Source of the DNA: Ectopseudomonas guguanensis
Lineage (GTDB): Bacteria; Pseudomonadota; Gammaproteobacteria; Pseudomonadales; Pseudomonadaceae
Direction: 5' to 3'
Assembly: GCF_900104265.1 (NCBI RefSeq)
Contig: NZ_FNJJ01000014.1
Span: 1 to 64,000 of the forward strand
DNA: 64,000 nt
The position numbers were made by a program, and so were the translations under genes. The notes beneath the pieces were generated by a model, which saw only the letters and a program-made list of their open reading frames with translations, had not been told where the DNA came from and ran no database searches. Shown here piece after piece: positions 1 to 6,721 of this stretch (its first letter is position 1; every line of letters begins with the position of its first letter).

Positions 1-1
1 C

Positions 2-100
2 CTGCTGCACGAGATGATCCGCCGCGACGCCAGGAAAGGTCTGGCCACGCTGTGCATCGGCGGCGGCCAGGGTGTGGCGCTGGCCATCGAGCGCGGCTAA
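2..100 (+). CDS. Thiolase (acetyl-CoA C-acetyltransferase type), 3' end only
   Basis: The window opens inside this gene. The last 32 codons are visible and end in TAA at 98-100. The peptide contains CIGGGQG, the C-terminal thiolase signature whose cysteine is the second catalytic cysteine of the family (acid/base for the claisen step). The sequence around it (RKGLATLCIGGGQGVALAIER) resembles the biosynthetic/AtoB-PhaA type more than FadA; this is from memory. A diverged copy of the final codons lies at 178-234. Confidence 0.85.
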   Translation: MLHEMIRRDARKGLATLCIGGGQGVALAIERG

Positions 101-118
101 CGCGCCTCCCACAATGAG

Positions 119-172
119 GTAGGGCGGGTGAAACCCGCCACTATGAGCAATGGCGGGTTGCACCCGCCCTAC
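119..172. repeat. REP-type palindrome (GGCGGGT family)
   Basis: GTAGGGCGGGTG at 119-130 is mirrored by CACCCGCCCTAC at 161-172, with inner inverted repeats ACCCGCC and GGCGGGT between them. It lies directly after the thiolase gene. A shorter copy of the same element, lacking the left arm, is at 310-352 after the duplicated thiolase end. Confidence 0.7.
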
Positions 173-177
173 GACTA

Positions 178-234
178 GTGACCCTGTGCATTGGTGGCGG
201 CCAGGGTGTGGCACTGGCCATCGAGCGCGGTTAA
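178..234 (+). pseudogene. Duplicated, diverged 3' end of the thiolase gene
   Basis: Reading in frame from 178 gives the same final residues as the real gene end (TLCIGGGQGVALAIERG then TAA), followed by the same CGCGCC. Apart from its first codon, every difference from 44-100 is at a third codon position and is synonymous. The fragment therefore diverged while it was still coding sequence and is not simple post-duplication decay. There is no start codon or upstream part, so it is a remnant. Confidence 0.7.
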
Positions 235-421
235 CGCGCCGCTTTGTGGGAGGGGCTTTAGCCGCGACCAAGCTGAATAGTCGCCGCCAAAGCGCCGCCC
301 ACAATGAGTAACCCGCCACCACGCGCAATGGCGGGTTGCACCCGCCCTACGATCATACCCCGGCGTAACCCCGCCGGTTTCTTGATAAACTGCCGGCCTT
401 CCTTTCTCCGAGACGCCGCGC

Positions 422-1438
422 ATGCCTTCTCTTGACCAGGCGCTGCGCGCCGCCCTCGACGCCCGCCAGAATCTGCTAGCCGAACTGCACGCCCAGGGCA
501 CCGACTGCTACCGACTGTTCCACGGCAGCCAGGAAGGTGCGCCTGGCCTGACCGTCGACCGCTATGGCCCGCAGCTGCTGGTGCAAAGCTTTCATCAGCC
601 GCTGCAACCCGATGATCTGCAGGCCATCGCCAGCAGCGTCGAAGCCCATCTGGGACAGGGCCTGCTGCCGGTCTACAACGACCGCTCCAGAGGCAATTCG
701 CGTATCGACCGCGACCCGAGCCTGTTCCAGGCCAGCGATGCCGCCCTGGAGGACATGATCGGCCATGAATGGGGCCTCAGTTATCGCGTGCGCGGCCGCC
801 ATGCCGGGCAGGATCCGCTGCTGTTTCTCGACCTGCGCAACGCCCGCGGCTGGATCAAGGCCAACAGCGCCGGCAAGTCCGTGCTCAATCTGTTCGCCTA
901 CACCTGCGGCGTCGGTCTGTGCGCCGCAGCCGGCGGCGCGCGCGAGGTGATCAATCTGGACTTCGCCCAGGGCAACCTGGGCGTGGGCCGCGAAAATGCT
1001 GCGCTGAACCCCGCGCTGCCGGCCATGCAGTTCATCCAGTCCGACTATTTCCCGGCCATTCGCCAGCTGGCCGACCTGCCGATCAGCAGCCGCCGCGGCC
1101 AGAAACTGCCGAGCTATCCGCGCCTGCAACCACGCCAGTTCGATCTGGTCTTCCTCGACCCACCGGCCTGGGCCAAGAGCGCCTTCGGCACGGTCGACCT
1201 GCTGCGTGACTACCAGAGCCTGCTCAAGCCGGCGCTGCAGGCCACGGCAGAAAGCGGCACGCTGGTGTGCTGCAACAACCTGGCGAAGGTGGAGATGAGC
1301 GACTGGCGCACGCAAGTACTGCGCTGCGCGGAAAAATTGGGCCGCAGCGTGCAGGATTGCCAGGTCATCGCGCCAGCATCGGACTTCCCCTCCACAGACG
1401 GCAAGCCGCCGCTGAAAACCCTGATCCTGAGACTCTGA
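422..1438 (+). CDS. Class I SAM-dependent methyltransferase (RlmI/RlmK-like)
   Basis: A 338-residue protein predicted to transfer a methyl group from S-adenosylmethionine, most probably to rRNA. Residues about 163-175 (VLNLFAYTCGVGL) form the SAM-binding motif I region. LDPPAWAKS near residue 240 is the catalytic motif IV seen in this group, where many members have NPPS or DPP. Residues 1-120 are less conserved and would be the RNA-recognition part. The cytosolic protein has no signal peptide. It stands alone between a repeat cluster and the DUF748 gene. The exact rRNA target cannot be told from sequence. Confidence 0.8.
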   Translation: MPSLDQALRAALDARQNLLAELHAQGTDCYRLFHGSQEGAPGLTVDRYGPQLLVQSFHQPLQPDDLQAIASSVEAHLGQGLLPVYNDRSRGNSRIDRDPSLFQASDAALEDMIGHEWGLSYRVRGRHAGQDPLLFLDLRNARGWIKANSAGKSVLNLFAYTCGVGLCAAAGGAREVINLDFAQGNLGVGRENAALNPALPAMQFIQSDYFPAIRQLADLPISSRRGQKLPSYPRLQPRQFDLVFLDPPAWAKSAFGTVDLLRDYQSLLKPALQATAESGTLVCCNNLAKVEMSDWRTQVLRCAEKLGRSVQDCQVIAPASDFPSTDGKPPLKTLILRL

Positions 1439-1542
1439 CCGGGCGACGCCGGAGAAAAATGCGCAGGGGTCGGCACGCCCGGAACCGAAGCGCCGTGCCA
1501 TACTCCAAGGCATCTCTTCGTCTGGATAGATGACGCCCCGCC

Positions 1543-4425
1543 ATGCCCAAAGGACTGAAGCGCGCGCTGAGCGCCCTGTTGATCACCCTTTTCCTCTACA
1601 GCCTGATCGGCTTTCTGATCCTGCCGGGCGTGGCCCTGCGCATCGCCAATCAGCAACTGGCGCAGCTCGCCACGGTGCCCGCGTCGCTGCAGCGACTGCA
1701 GCTCAACCCGTTCAGCCTCGAACTCAGCCTCTGGGGCCTGCGCATAGGCGAGGCCGGGCAGGAGCATTTGGGCTTCCAGCGTCTGTACGCCAACCTCGAA
1801 CTGGACAGCCTGTGGAGCGGCGCGCTGCACCTGGCGCAGGTGGAACTCGATGGCGCCCGCACCGAGGTGCTGTTCGCCAAGGACGGTACGCTGAACCTCA
1901 CGCAACTGTTCCGCCTGCCGGAAAGCACGGCGCCGAACCAGGACAGCGCCAGCGAGCCTTTCCCGCTGCGCGTCGACAACATTCGCCTGCGCGAGAAGGC
2001 GCTGCACTTCCAGGACCTGCGCCCCAGCGAGCCGGTGGAGTTCGCCTACGATGCGCTCGATCTGGAGCTGCGCAACCTCAGCACCCTGGCCGGCGACAAC
2101 GCCGAGATGACGCTTACGGCGCGCGGCCCGAATGGCGGCCATATCGACTGGCAGGGCCAGATCAGCCTGACGCCACTCACCTCCAGCGGCAGCCTGAAGC
2201 TCACCGACGGCCGCCTGCGCGCGATCTGGCCCTATGTGCGCGACGCCGTACCGCTGGCGCTCAAGGAAGGTCTGCTCGACCTCAGCAGCGACTATCGGCT
2301 CGACCTGTCCAAGGGCACCGACCTGCAGCTGAGCAAGATCAGGCTGCAGCTGTCGCCCTTCGCCATCGACGATCCGATGGGCAAGCCGCTGGTACGCCTG
2401 CAAAGCCTGGAGATCGACAACAGCAGCCTCGATCTGGCCAGGCAGCAGGTGGTGATCGGCCAGGTGCGCAGCCAGGGCCTGGAGGCCTGGGCCGCGCGCG
2501 AGGCCGACGGCCAGCTGGACTGGCAGAAGCTGTTCGCCAAACCCGATACCGCCGAGCGCGAAGCCCCCAAAACCAACGAGCAGCCTGGCGAGAGCAAGCC
2601 CTGGCAGGTGCTGCTGCAGGATGTACAGCTGCGTGATTACAAGGCCCACCTGGCCGATCGCGTACCGCAGCAGGAAGTGGCCGTGGAGGTCGGCCCGCTG
2701 AACCTCGACCTGAAGAACTTCGACAGCCTCGGCGACAAGCCTTTCGAGCTCAGGCTCGATAGCGGCCTGGGCAGGCAGGGCAAATTTCAGGCGGCCGGTA
2801 CGGTGCAACTGAGCCCGACCAGCGCCCAGCTCAAGGTCGCCACCCAGGACATCGACCTGCGCCTGGCACAGGCCTATCTGAGCCCCTTCATTCGCCTGGA
2901 ACTGCGCAGCGGCCTGCTCGGCAGCGACCTCGACGTCGAACTCAAGAGCACCGAACCCCTGGCCCTGCGCGTCAGCGGCGATGCCAGGGTCGACCAGTTG
3001 CACACCCTCGATACCCTGCGCGAACGCGATTTCGTGCGCTGGAAGCAGGTACGGGTCAGCGGCCTCGATTATCGCCATGGCGAAAGTCTGGCCATCGAGC
3101 ATGTCGAACTGGACCAGCCCTACGCCCGCTTCGTGATCAACGAGAACCTCACCACCAACGCCAGCGAACTGATCGTGCCGCAGCCGGCACCGGCCAACGA
3201 GAAGCAGGCGGATGACAGCAAGCCGCTGGCGATCCGCATCGGCGGCGTAGCGATCAACAACGGCTCGGCCAACTTCGCCGACTTCAGCCTGACGCCCAAC
3301 TTCGCCACCGCCATCCAGCAGATGAACGGCCGTATCGGCGTGCTCGACAACCAGAAGCCGCAGGCGGCCAGCGTGGACATCCAGGGCAAGGTGGACCGCT
3401 ACGCGCCGATGAGCATCCAGGGCAAGCTGACGCCTTTCGATCCGCTCAACAGCCTGGATATCGCCACCCGCTTCAAGAACGTCGAGCTGACCACCATCAC
3501 CCCCTATTCCGGCAAGTTCGCCGGCTACCGCATCCGCAAGGGTCGTCTCAATCTCGACCTGCACTACCGCATCGAGAAGGGCCAGCTCAACGCCGAGAAC
3601 AAGGTGCTGGTGGAAAATCTGCAACTGGGCGAGCGGGTCGACAGCCCGGACGCCGTCGACCTGCCGATTCGCCTGGCGGTCGCCCTGCTCAAGGACACCC
3701 AGGGCCGCATCGCCATCGAACTGCCGGTACAGGGCAATCTCAACAACCCCGAGTTCAGCGTCATGCCCATCGTCTGGCAGACGCTGCGCAATCTGGTGCT
3801 GCGCGCCGCACAGGCACCATTCAAGTTCATCGCCGGCCTGGTCGGCGGCGGCAGCGTCGATCTCAGCACCGTGCCCTTCGCTGCCGGCTCGGCGCAACTG
3901 GAGGGTGACGCCCGCCAGGCCCTCGACACCCTGGCCAAGGCCCTGCAGGAGCGCCCGAACCTGCGTCTGGAAGTGGAAGGCCAGAGCGCACAGGATGCCG
4001 ACGGCCCGCTGCTGGCCGAACAGCGTCTGCAACGCGAATTTCGCGAGGGCTGGTACAAGGTGCTGCAACGCCGTGGCGACAGGGTGCCGGCCAGCCCCGA
4101 TGAACTGACAGTGGATGAAGACGAGCAGGCTGCCCTGCTCGAAGGCATCTACCGTACACGCCTCAAGCAGCAGCCGCCGGCCGAATGGGCCGCTCTCGAT
4201 GACGATCAGCGTACGCAGAAGATGCGTGAGGCGGTGCTGGACTCCTGGGCGCAGAGCAAGCTGCTGCTGCGCCAACTGGCCCAGCAACGGGCTGCAACCA
4301 TCAAGGATTACCTTGTCGAACAAGGTGGGCTGTACGATGAACGCGTCTACCTGATCGATGTCAATCTGAGCGAGCCCGAAGCCGACGGCCGTGTGCTCAC
4401 CGCCCTGCATCTGGACAGCCAATGA
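1543..4425 (+). CDS. DUF748 (AsmA-like) envelope protein with OmpA-like C-terminal part
   Basis: A 960-residue protein with an N-terminal membrane anchor (about residues 8-30, LLITLFLYSLIGFLILPGVAL) and a long periplasmic body rich in alternating hydrophobic strands, typical of DUF748/AsmA-family proteins. Related large AsmA proteins are linked to lipid transport or outer-membrane homeostasis; that role is inference here. From about residue 770, the sequence VPFAAGSAQL followed by a helix of the type QALDTLAKALQERPNLRLEVEG resembles an OmpA-like peptidoglycan-binding fold. Its stop codon overlaps the next start (ATGA at 4422-4425), so it is probably translationally coupled to the DUF2845 genes. 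Confidence 0.8.
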   Translation: MPKGLKRALSALLITLFLYSLIGFLILPGVALRIANQQLAQLATVPASLQRLQLNPFSLELSLWGLRIGEAGQEHLGFQRLYANLELDSLWSGALHLAQVELDGARTEVLFAKDGTLNLTQLFRLPESTAPNQDSASEPFPLRVDNIRLREKALHFQDLRPSEPVEFAYDALDLELRNLSTLAGDNAEMTLTARGPNGGHIDWQGQISLTPLTSSGSLKLTDGRLRAIWPYVRDAVPLALKEGLLDLSSDYRLDLSKGTDLQLSKIRLQLSPFAIDDPMGKPLVRLQSLEIDNSSLDLARQQVVIGQVRSQGLEAWAAREADGQLDWQKLFAKPDTAEREAPKTNEQPGESKPWQVLLQDVQLRDYKAHLADRVPQQEVAVEVGPLNLDLKNFDSLGDKPFELRLDSGLGRQGKFQAAGTVQLSPTSAQLKVATQDIDLRLAQAYLSPFIRLELRSGLLGSDLDVELKSTEPLALRVSGDARVDQLHTLDTLRERDFVRWKQVRVSGLDYRHGESLAIEHVELDQPYARFVINENLTTNASELIVPQPAPANEKQADDSKPLAIRIGGVAINNGSANFADFSLTPNFATAIQQMNGRIGVLDNQKPQAASVDIQGKVDRYAPMSIQGKLTPFDPLNSLDIATRFKNVELTTITPYSGKFAGYRIRKGRLNLDLHYRIEKGQLNAENKVLVENLQLGERVDSPDAVDLPIRLAVALLKDTQGRIAIELPVQGNLNNPEFSVMPIVWQTLRNLVLRAAQAPFKFIAGLVGGGSVDLSTVPFAAGSAQLEGDARQALDTLAKALQERPNLRLEVEGQSAQDADGPLLAEQRLQREFREGWYKVLQRRGDRVPASPDELTVDEDEQAALLEGIYRTRLKQQPPAEWAALDDDQRTQKMREAVLDSWAQSKLLLRQLAQQRAATIKDYLVEQGGLYDERVYLIDVNLSEPEADGRVLTALHLDSQ

Positions 4426-4730
4426 TCATGCGCAGCTTATCCGCCATTACCCTCATAGCCCTGACTGCCGGCCTGTTCGGCGCCAGCGCGCAAGCCGACA
4501 CGCTGCGTTGCGGCAGCGCCCTGGTCAGCCTGGGCGACCGCCCGTTCGAGGTCGAACGCAAATGTGGCGCGCCGGTGCACCGCGATCCGATCGGCTACAC
4601 CCTGGGCTCCTACGAACGCCGCGAATACATGATCGAGGAATGGGTCTATGGCCCTAGCAACGGCATGCTCAGCATCCTGCGCTTCGAGGGCAATCGCCTG
4701 GTTGCCATCGAACGTCGTCGCGAACGCTGA
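4422..4730 (+). CDS. DUF2845 small secreted protein, copy 1
   Basis: A 102-residue protein with an N-terminal signal peptide (cleavage probably after AQA near residue 25). The mature part has paired cysteines in LRCGSALVS and ERKCGAP and the block EEWVYGPSNGM. These match the DUF2845 family, of unknown function. It overlaps the DUF748 stop by 4 bases. A second in-frame ATG at 4428 (MRSLS) is an equally possible start. It lies 14 bases before a paralogue with the same cysteine spacing and the same EEWVYGP-NGM block, so the pair arose by tandem duplication. Confidence 0.8.
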   Translation: MIMRSLSAITLIALTAGLFGASAQADTLRCGSALVSLGDRPFEVERKCGAPVHRDPIGYTLGSYERREYMIEEWVYGPSNGMLSILRFEGNRLVAIERRRER

Positions 4731-4744
4731 GCCGGAGAGCCACC

Positions 4745-5047
4745 ATGCGCAAGCTGAACTACCTGATTTTGCTGCTGTGCCTGCCAGTGGCGGCCCAGGC
4801 ATCCTCCACCTATCGCTGCGGCAGCGCCCTGGTCAGCAGGACGGCGCCGACCAGTGAAGTGCTGAGCAAGTGCGGAGAGCCCTCCAGCCGCGACTTTCTC
4901 GGCTACAAGGAGGTGGTCGATACCTACGGTTTTCGTAATGAAGTGAACGTCGAAGAATGGGTGTACGGGCCGAACAACGGCATGTACCACTTTCTGCGTT
5001 TCGAGGGCGGTCGCCTGACCGAGATACGCAGCAAACGCGGCAGCTGA
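4745..5047 (+). CDS. DUF2845 small secreted protein, copy 2
   Basis: A 100-residue paralogue of the preceding gene. It has a signal peptide (MRKLNYLILLLCLPVAAQA), then YRCGSALVS, SKCGEPSSR, EEWVYGPNNGMYHFLRFEG. It has its own ribosome binding site (GGAGA at 4735-4739). The two mature proteins keep the cysteine pair and the tryptophan-glycine block but differ in between, which suggests two related partners rather than a recent copy. It is probably cotranscribed with the DUF748 gene. Function unknown. Confidence 0.8.
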   Translation: MRKLNYLILLLCLPVAAQASSTYRCGSALVSRTAPTSEVLSKCGEPSSRDFLGYKEVVDTYGFRNEVNVEEWVYGPNNGMYHFLRFEGGRLTEIRSKRGS

Positions 5048-5073
5048 CACCACTGGAGACACGCAAAAAAATC

Positions 5074-5104
5074 AAGGCCCCGCCGGTCACACCGGCGGGG
5101 CCTT
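5074..5104 (-). terminator. Rho-independent terminator of the BON-csbD transcript
   Basis: AAGGCCCCGCCGGT at 5074-5087 pairs perfectly with ACCGGCGGGGCCTT at 5091-5104 across a three-base loop. On the minus strand it is followed by GATTTTTTTG, a good U-tract. On the plus strand the tail is weak, although the stem could also slow transcription arriving from the DUF2845 genes. Confidence 0.85.
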
Positions 5105-5230
5105 CGAGCTTCCATGCCTGTCGCTATCCGTGCTGGTCCGACGTCCGTGCCGGCGGCGATCCGTGCGGGTACGACATCCGTATCTGAAGCTGTCCGTAAT
5201 CAGGTGGCATCCGTGCCGGGCAATCCGTGC
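5105..5230 (-). ncRNA. Candidate RsmA/CsrA-binding RNA in the csbD 3' UTR (array of GGA stem-loops)
   Basis: Between the csbD stop and its terminator the minus strand repeats a core close to GCACGGAT eight times. The cores start (plus coordinates) at 5110, 5126, 5143, 5159, 5176, 5192, 5209 and 5223, an alternation of 16 and 17 that makes an exact 33-base higher repeat. Most cores sit as ACGGAT, ACGGAC or ATGGAA hexaloops closed by short complementary stems: GGC/GCC at 5208-5219, GAT/GTC near 5174-5185, GGC/GTC near 5142-5153, GC/GC near 5109-5118. Two copies match the RsmA/CsrA consensus CANGGAYG exactly. Many GGA hexaloops followed by a strong terminator is the architecture of RsmY/RsmZ/CsrB. 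The binding role is inference. Confidence 0.45.
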
Positions 5231-5428
5231 TCAGAGCTTGTCGCTGAAATCGCGCAGCTCTTGCTGGGCCTTTTCCTTGGTCCAGCCATAACGTTCCTGC
5301 AGCTTGCCGGCCAGGTAGTCGCTGTGGCCCTCGGCGACGTCCAGGTCGTCATCGGTCAGGTTGCCCCAACGCTCCTTGATGCGACCGTTGAGCTGCTTCC
5401 ATTTGCCTTTGATGATGTCGCTGTTCAT
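5231..5428 (-). CDS. CsbD-family stress protein
   Basis: A 65-residue protein (MNSDIIKGKWKQLNG...) matching the CsbD/YjbJ family of small, charged, helical proteins that accumulate under stress or in stationary phase. Their molecular role is not known. The start was placed at 5428 because AGGGAGAAAG-like sequence (GGGAGA) sits just upstream on the minus strand; a longer reading frame to 5473 has no ribosome binding site. It is the second gene of an operon with the BON protein (53-base gap). Its 3' UTR carries the GGA array described separately. Confidence 0.85.
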   Translation of the reverse strand: MNSDIIKGKWKQLNGRIKERWGNLTDDDLDVAEGHSDYLAGKLQERYGWTKEKAQQELRDFSDKL

Positions 5429-5481
5429 GGTCTTTCTCCCGGTGACGGGGAAGTGGCCGGGCGAGCCGGCCACCTCGTTGA

Positions 5482-5832
5482 TCAGTCAGCCGCTTTCAGG
5501 GCGTCGGCGGAAACGTCGCGCACGCCTTCGATTTCCTTCGCCTTGGCGATGGCCAGGTCGCGCTCGGCATCGGTGGCAACCGTACCGGACAGGGACACTA
5601 CGCCCTGATTGGTCTCAACCTTGATATCCAGCCCGCTCAGATTCTGGTCAGCGATGAAGGTCGACTTCACCTTGCTGGTGATCCAGGTATCGGAGACCGC
5701 TTGCCCTGCACTGTCCATAGTGTCGTTGGCTGCGAGCATGGTCGGCTGGGCAAGCGCGGCCGAGGCGAGCGGCAGGCTCAGTACGGCAGCGGTCAGGGTG
5801 GCAGCGGCAAAACGGTTGATTGGCTGTTTCAT
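5482..5832 (-). CDS. BON-domain periplasmic protein (OsmY-like)
   Basis: A 116-residue protein with a signal peptide (cleavage near ALAQ, residues 26-29) and one BON domain (about residues 47-113: SDTWITSKVKSTFIADQNLSG, then GVVSLSGTV and EGVRDV). BON domains bind phospholipid or envelope surfaces, and OsmY-type proteins are made under osmotic or stationary stress. AGGAGT lies eight bases before the ATG, which fixes the start at 5832; longer in-frame extensions upstream are spurious. It has only one BON repeat, while E. coli OsmY has two. It leads the operon with csbD. Confidence 0.85.
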   Translation of the reverse strand: MKQPINRFAAATLTAAVLSLPLASAALAQPTMLAANDTMDSAGQAVSDTWITSKVKSTFIADQNLSGLDIKVETNQGVVSLSGTVATDAERDLAIAKAKEIEGVRDVSADALKAAD

Positions 5833-6136
5833 GGATTGGACTCCTGTACTTTCCAGACAATCTGCAAGCCAGCTCCTGGCTGCAGGTTCACCAGTACTAT
5901 CGCAAGCGCTGTGCCAGTTTCCGAAAAAGGAATAAATACTTATAAAACAATGACTTACAAATAAGACAGGGCGATCTTTTGATTGCATTTCGCCGAGTCG
6001 GAGAAAATCTCTCGGGCAATTTGCATGATTTATCCGGTACGAACGTACCTGAATGATGACTTGGATGAGCAGCTGCATCCCGGATGTCATCGCCAGAAGC
6101 AGAAGGCACGCCTCTAGCGTTTCGCTATGTGCCGAA
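5833..6136. other. AT-rich upstream region of the BON-csbD operon
   Basis: No gene is seen. The part at 5917-6035 is clearly lower in GC than its surroundings. It contains a 14-base palindrome GGTACGAACGTACC at 6036-6049 that could be a regulator site. The sigma-54-like element is at 5902-5916. From 6137 the sequence becomes the palindromic repeat, copy A. Confidence 0.5.
5902..5916 (-). promoter_or_regulatory. Candidate sigma-54 promoter for the BON-csbD operon
   Basis: On the minus strand TGGCAC-N5-TTGC matches the RpoN -24/-12 consensus (TGGCACN5TTGCW) except that the last W is G. It lies about 70 bases before the BON start codon, with an AT-rich region upstream (about 5917-6035) where an activator or IHF could bind. 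No activator site was identified. Confidence 0.45.
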
Positions 6137-6669
6137 TACGCAACACCTCCACTCGGCCTCCTGAAGGGGACCAGGTCGCGAGCTTGCGACATCGCCGCAG
6201 GATCAAAGTCGGTAGCGTTTGACTTAAGCTCTTGAAGCGCGGATCTCGCAGACGACGCCCAAGTCCCCTTCAGGAGGCCGAGTGGAATCACCGTGGAAGG
6301 GGTTGAGCGACATGGATGTCGCGAGAGCTGCGATGGGACAGGGATGGCCCTTCGCAGCGTGCCCCTGGAGCGGTGATGGAGCGAGGGAACCCCGGCGCAG
6401 CAGGGCGGGGGCGTCTAGCTCGGATGTAGGGGTGTGTTTCTTTGCTTACTTTCTTTGCACAAGCAAGAGCTACGAAGCGCAGCGAAGTAACAGCCGCAGG
6501 CTGGCCCGAAGGGTGAGCGCAGCGAATCAAGTGAGTCGCCCGTAAGGGGCGAAACCTATCAGTCCAGGCGGCGCGCGAACGGATAGTGCCAAGCCATCGA
6601 CAGCTAACACGTTATTGCCGGTCCGGTGTCAAGCTCAAGCGTATCTTCCCCGCGAGAATGCGAAGAGCC
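6137..6669 (-). repeat. Large palindromic intergenic element, copy A (one outer arm missing)
   Basis: A perfect 23-base inverted repeat (6148-6170 and 6264-6286) encloses a 93-base loop. The right arm continues through several small dyads to an 18-base end TTGCCGGTCCGGTGTCAA (6615-6632), then a shared tail ending at 6669 next to the pnp terminator. Read on the minus strand it is the same as copy B at 60752-61519: by hand alignment 83 of 93 loop positions are identical and the arm sequence is recognisable throughout. The outer part of the left arm is absent beyond 6137. No supported coding frame is present. Confidence 0.75.
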
Positions 6670-6675
6670 ACAAAA

Positions 6676-6697
6676 AAGGGCTCCCGCAGGAGCCCTT
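6676..6697 (-). terminator. pnp terminator
   Basis: AAGGGCTCC at 6676-6684 pairs with GGAGCCCTT at 6689-6697. On the minus strand a run of T follows (positions 6677-6672). It stands 24 bases after the pnp stop codon and abuts the tail of palindromic element A. Confidence 0.85.
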
Positions 6698-6721
6698 CTC
6701 GTTCGAACCGGCGAACCGTGC

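Larger units (their letters stand above)
101..421. other. Intergenic repeat cluster between thiolase and methyltransferase
   Basis: About 320 bases without an intact gene. In order they hold a GGCGGGT-type REP (119-172), the duplicated thiolase end (178-234), a second REP-like motif of the GGGGCTTTAGCCGCGA type (about 246-270) and a partial GGCGGGT palindrome (310-352). The segment 41-174 and the segment 178-353 look like one tandemly repeated unit, with the middle palindrome inserted in the second copy. No convincing promoter for the downstream methyltransferase was recognised. Confidence 0.6.

Noticed and set aside
1210..4422. A 1070-codon open frame on the minus strand across the DUF748 gene
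   Set aside because: It mirrors the plus-strand gene in high-GC DNA, has low-complexity Leu/Gln/Ala/Arg-rich composition and no domains. The plus-strand frame has a membrane anchor and family motifs.
5110..5230. CRISPR array
   Set aside because: The repeated core is only about 8 bases with 8-9 base intervals; no 24-37 base repeats, spacers, leader or cas genes are present.
5114..5608. A plus-strand frame of 164 codons that starts with three 11-residue repeats (AIRAG-PTSVP type)
   Set aside because: The 11-residue period is just the 33-base GGA-array repeat read in the wrong direction. The rest is antisense to csbD and the BON gene, and there is no ribosome site.
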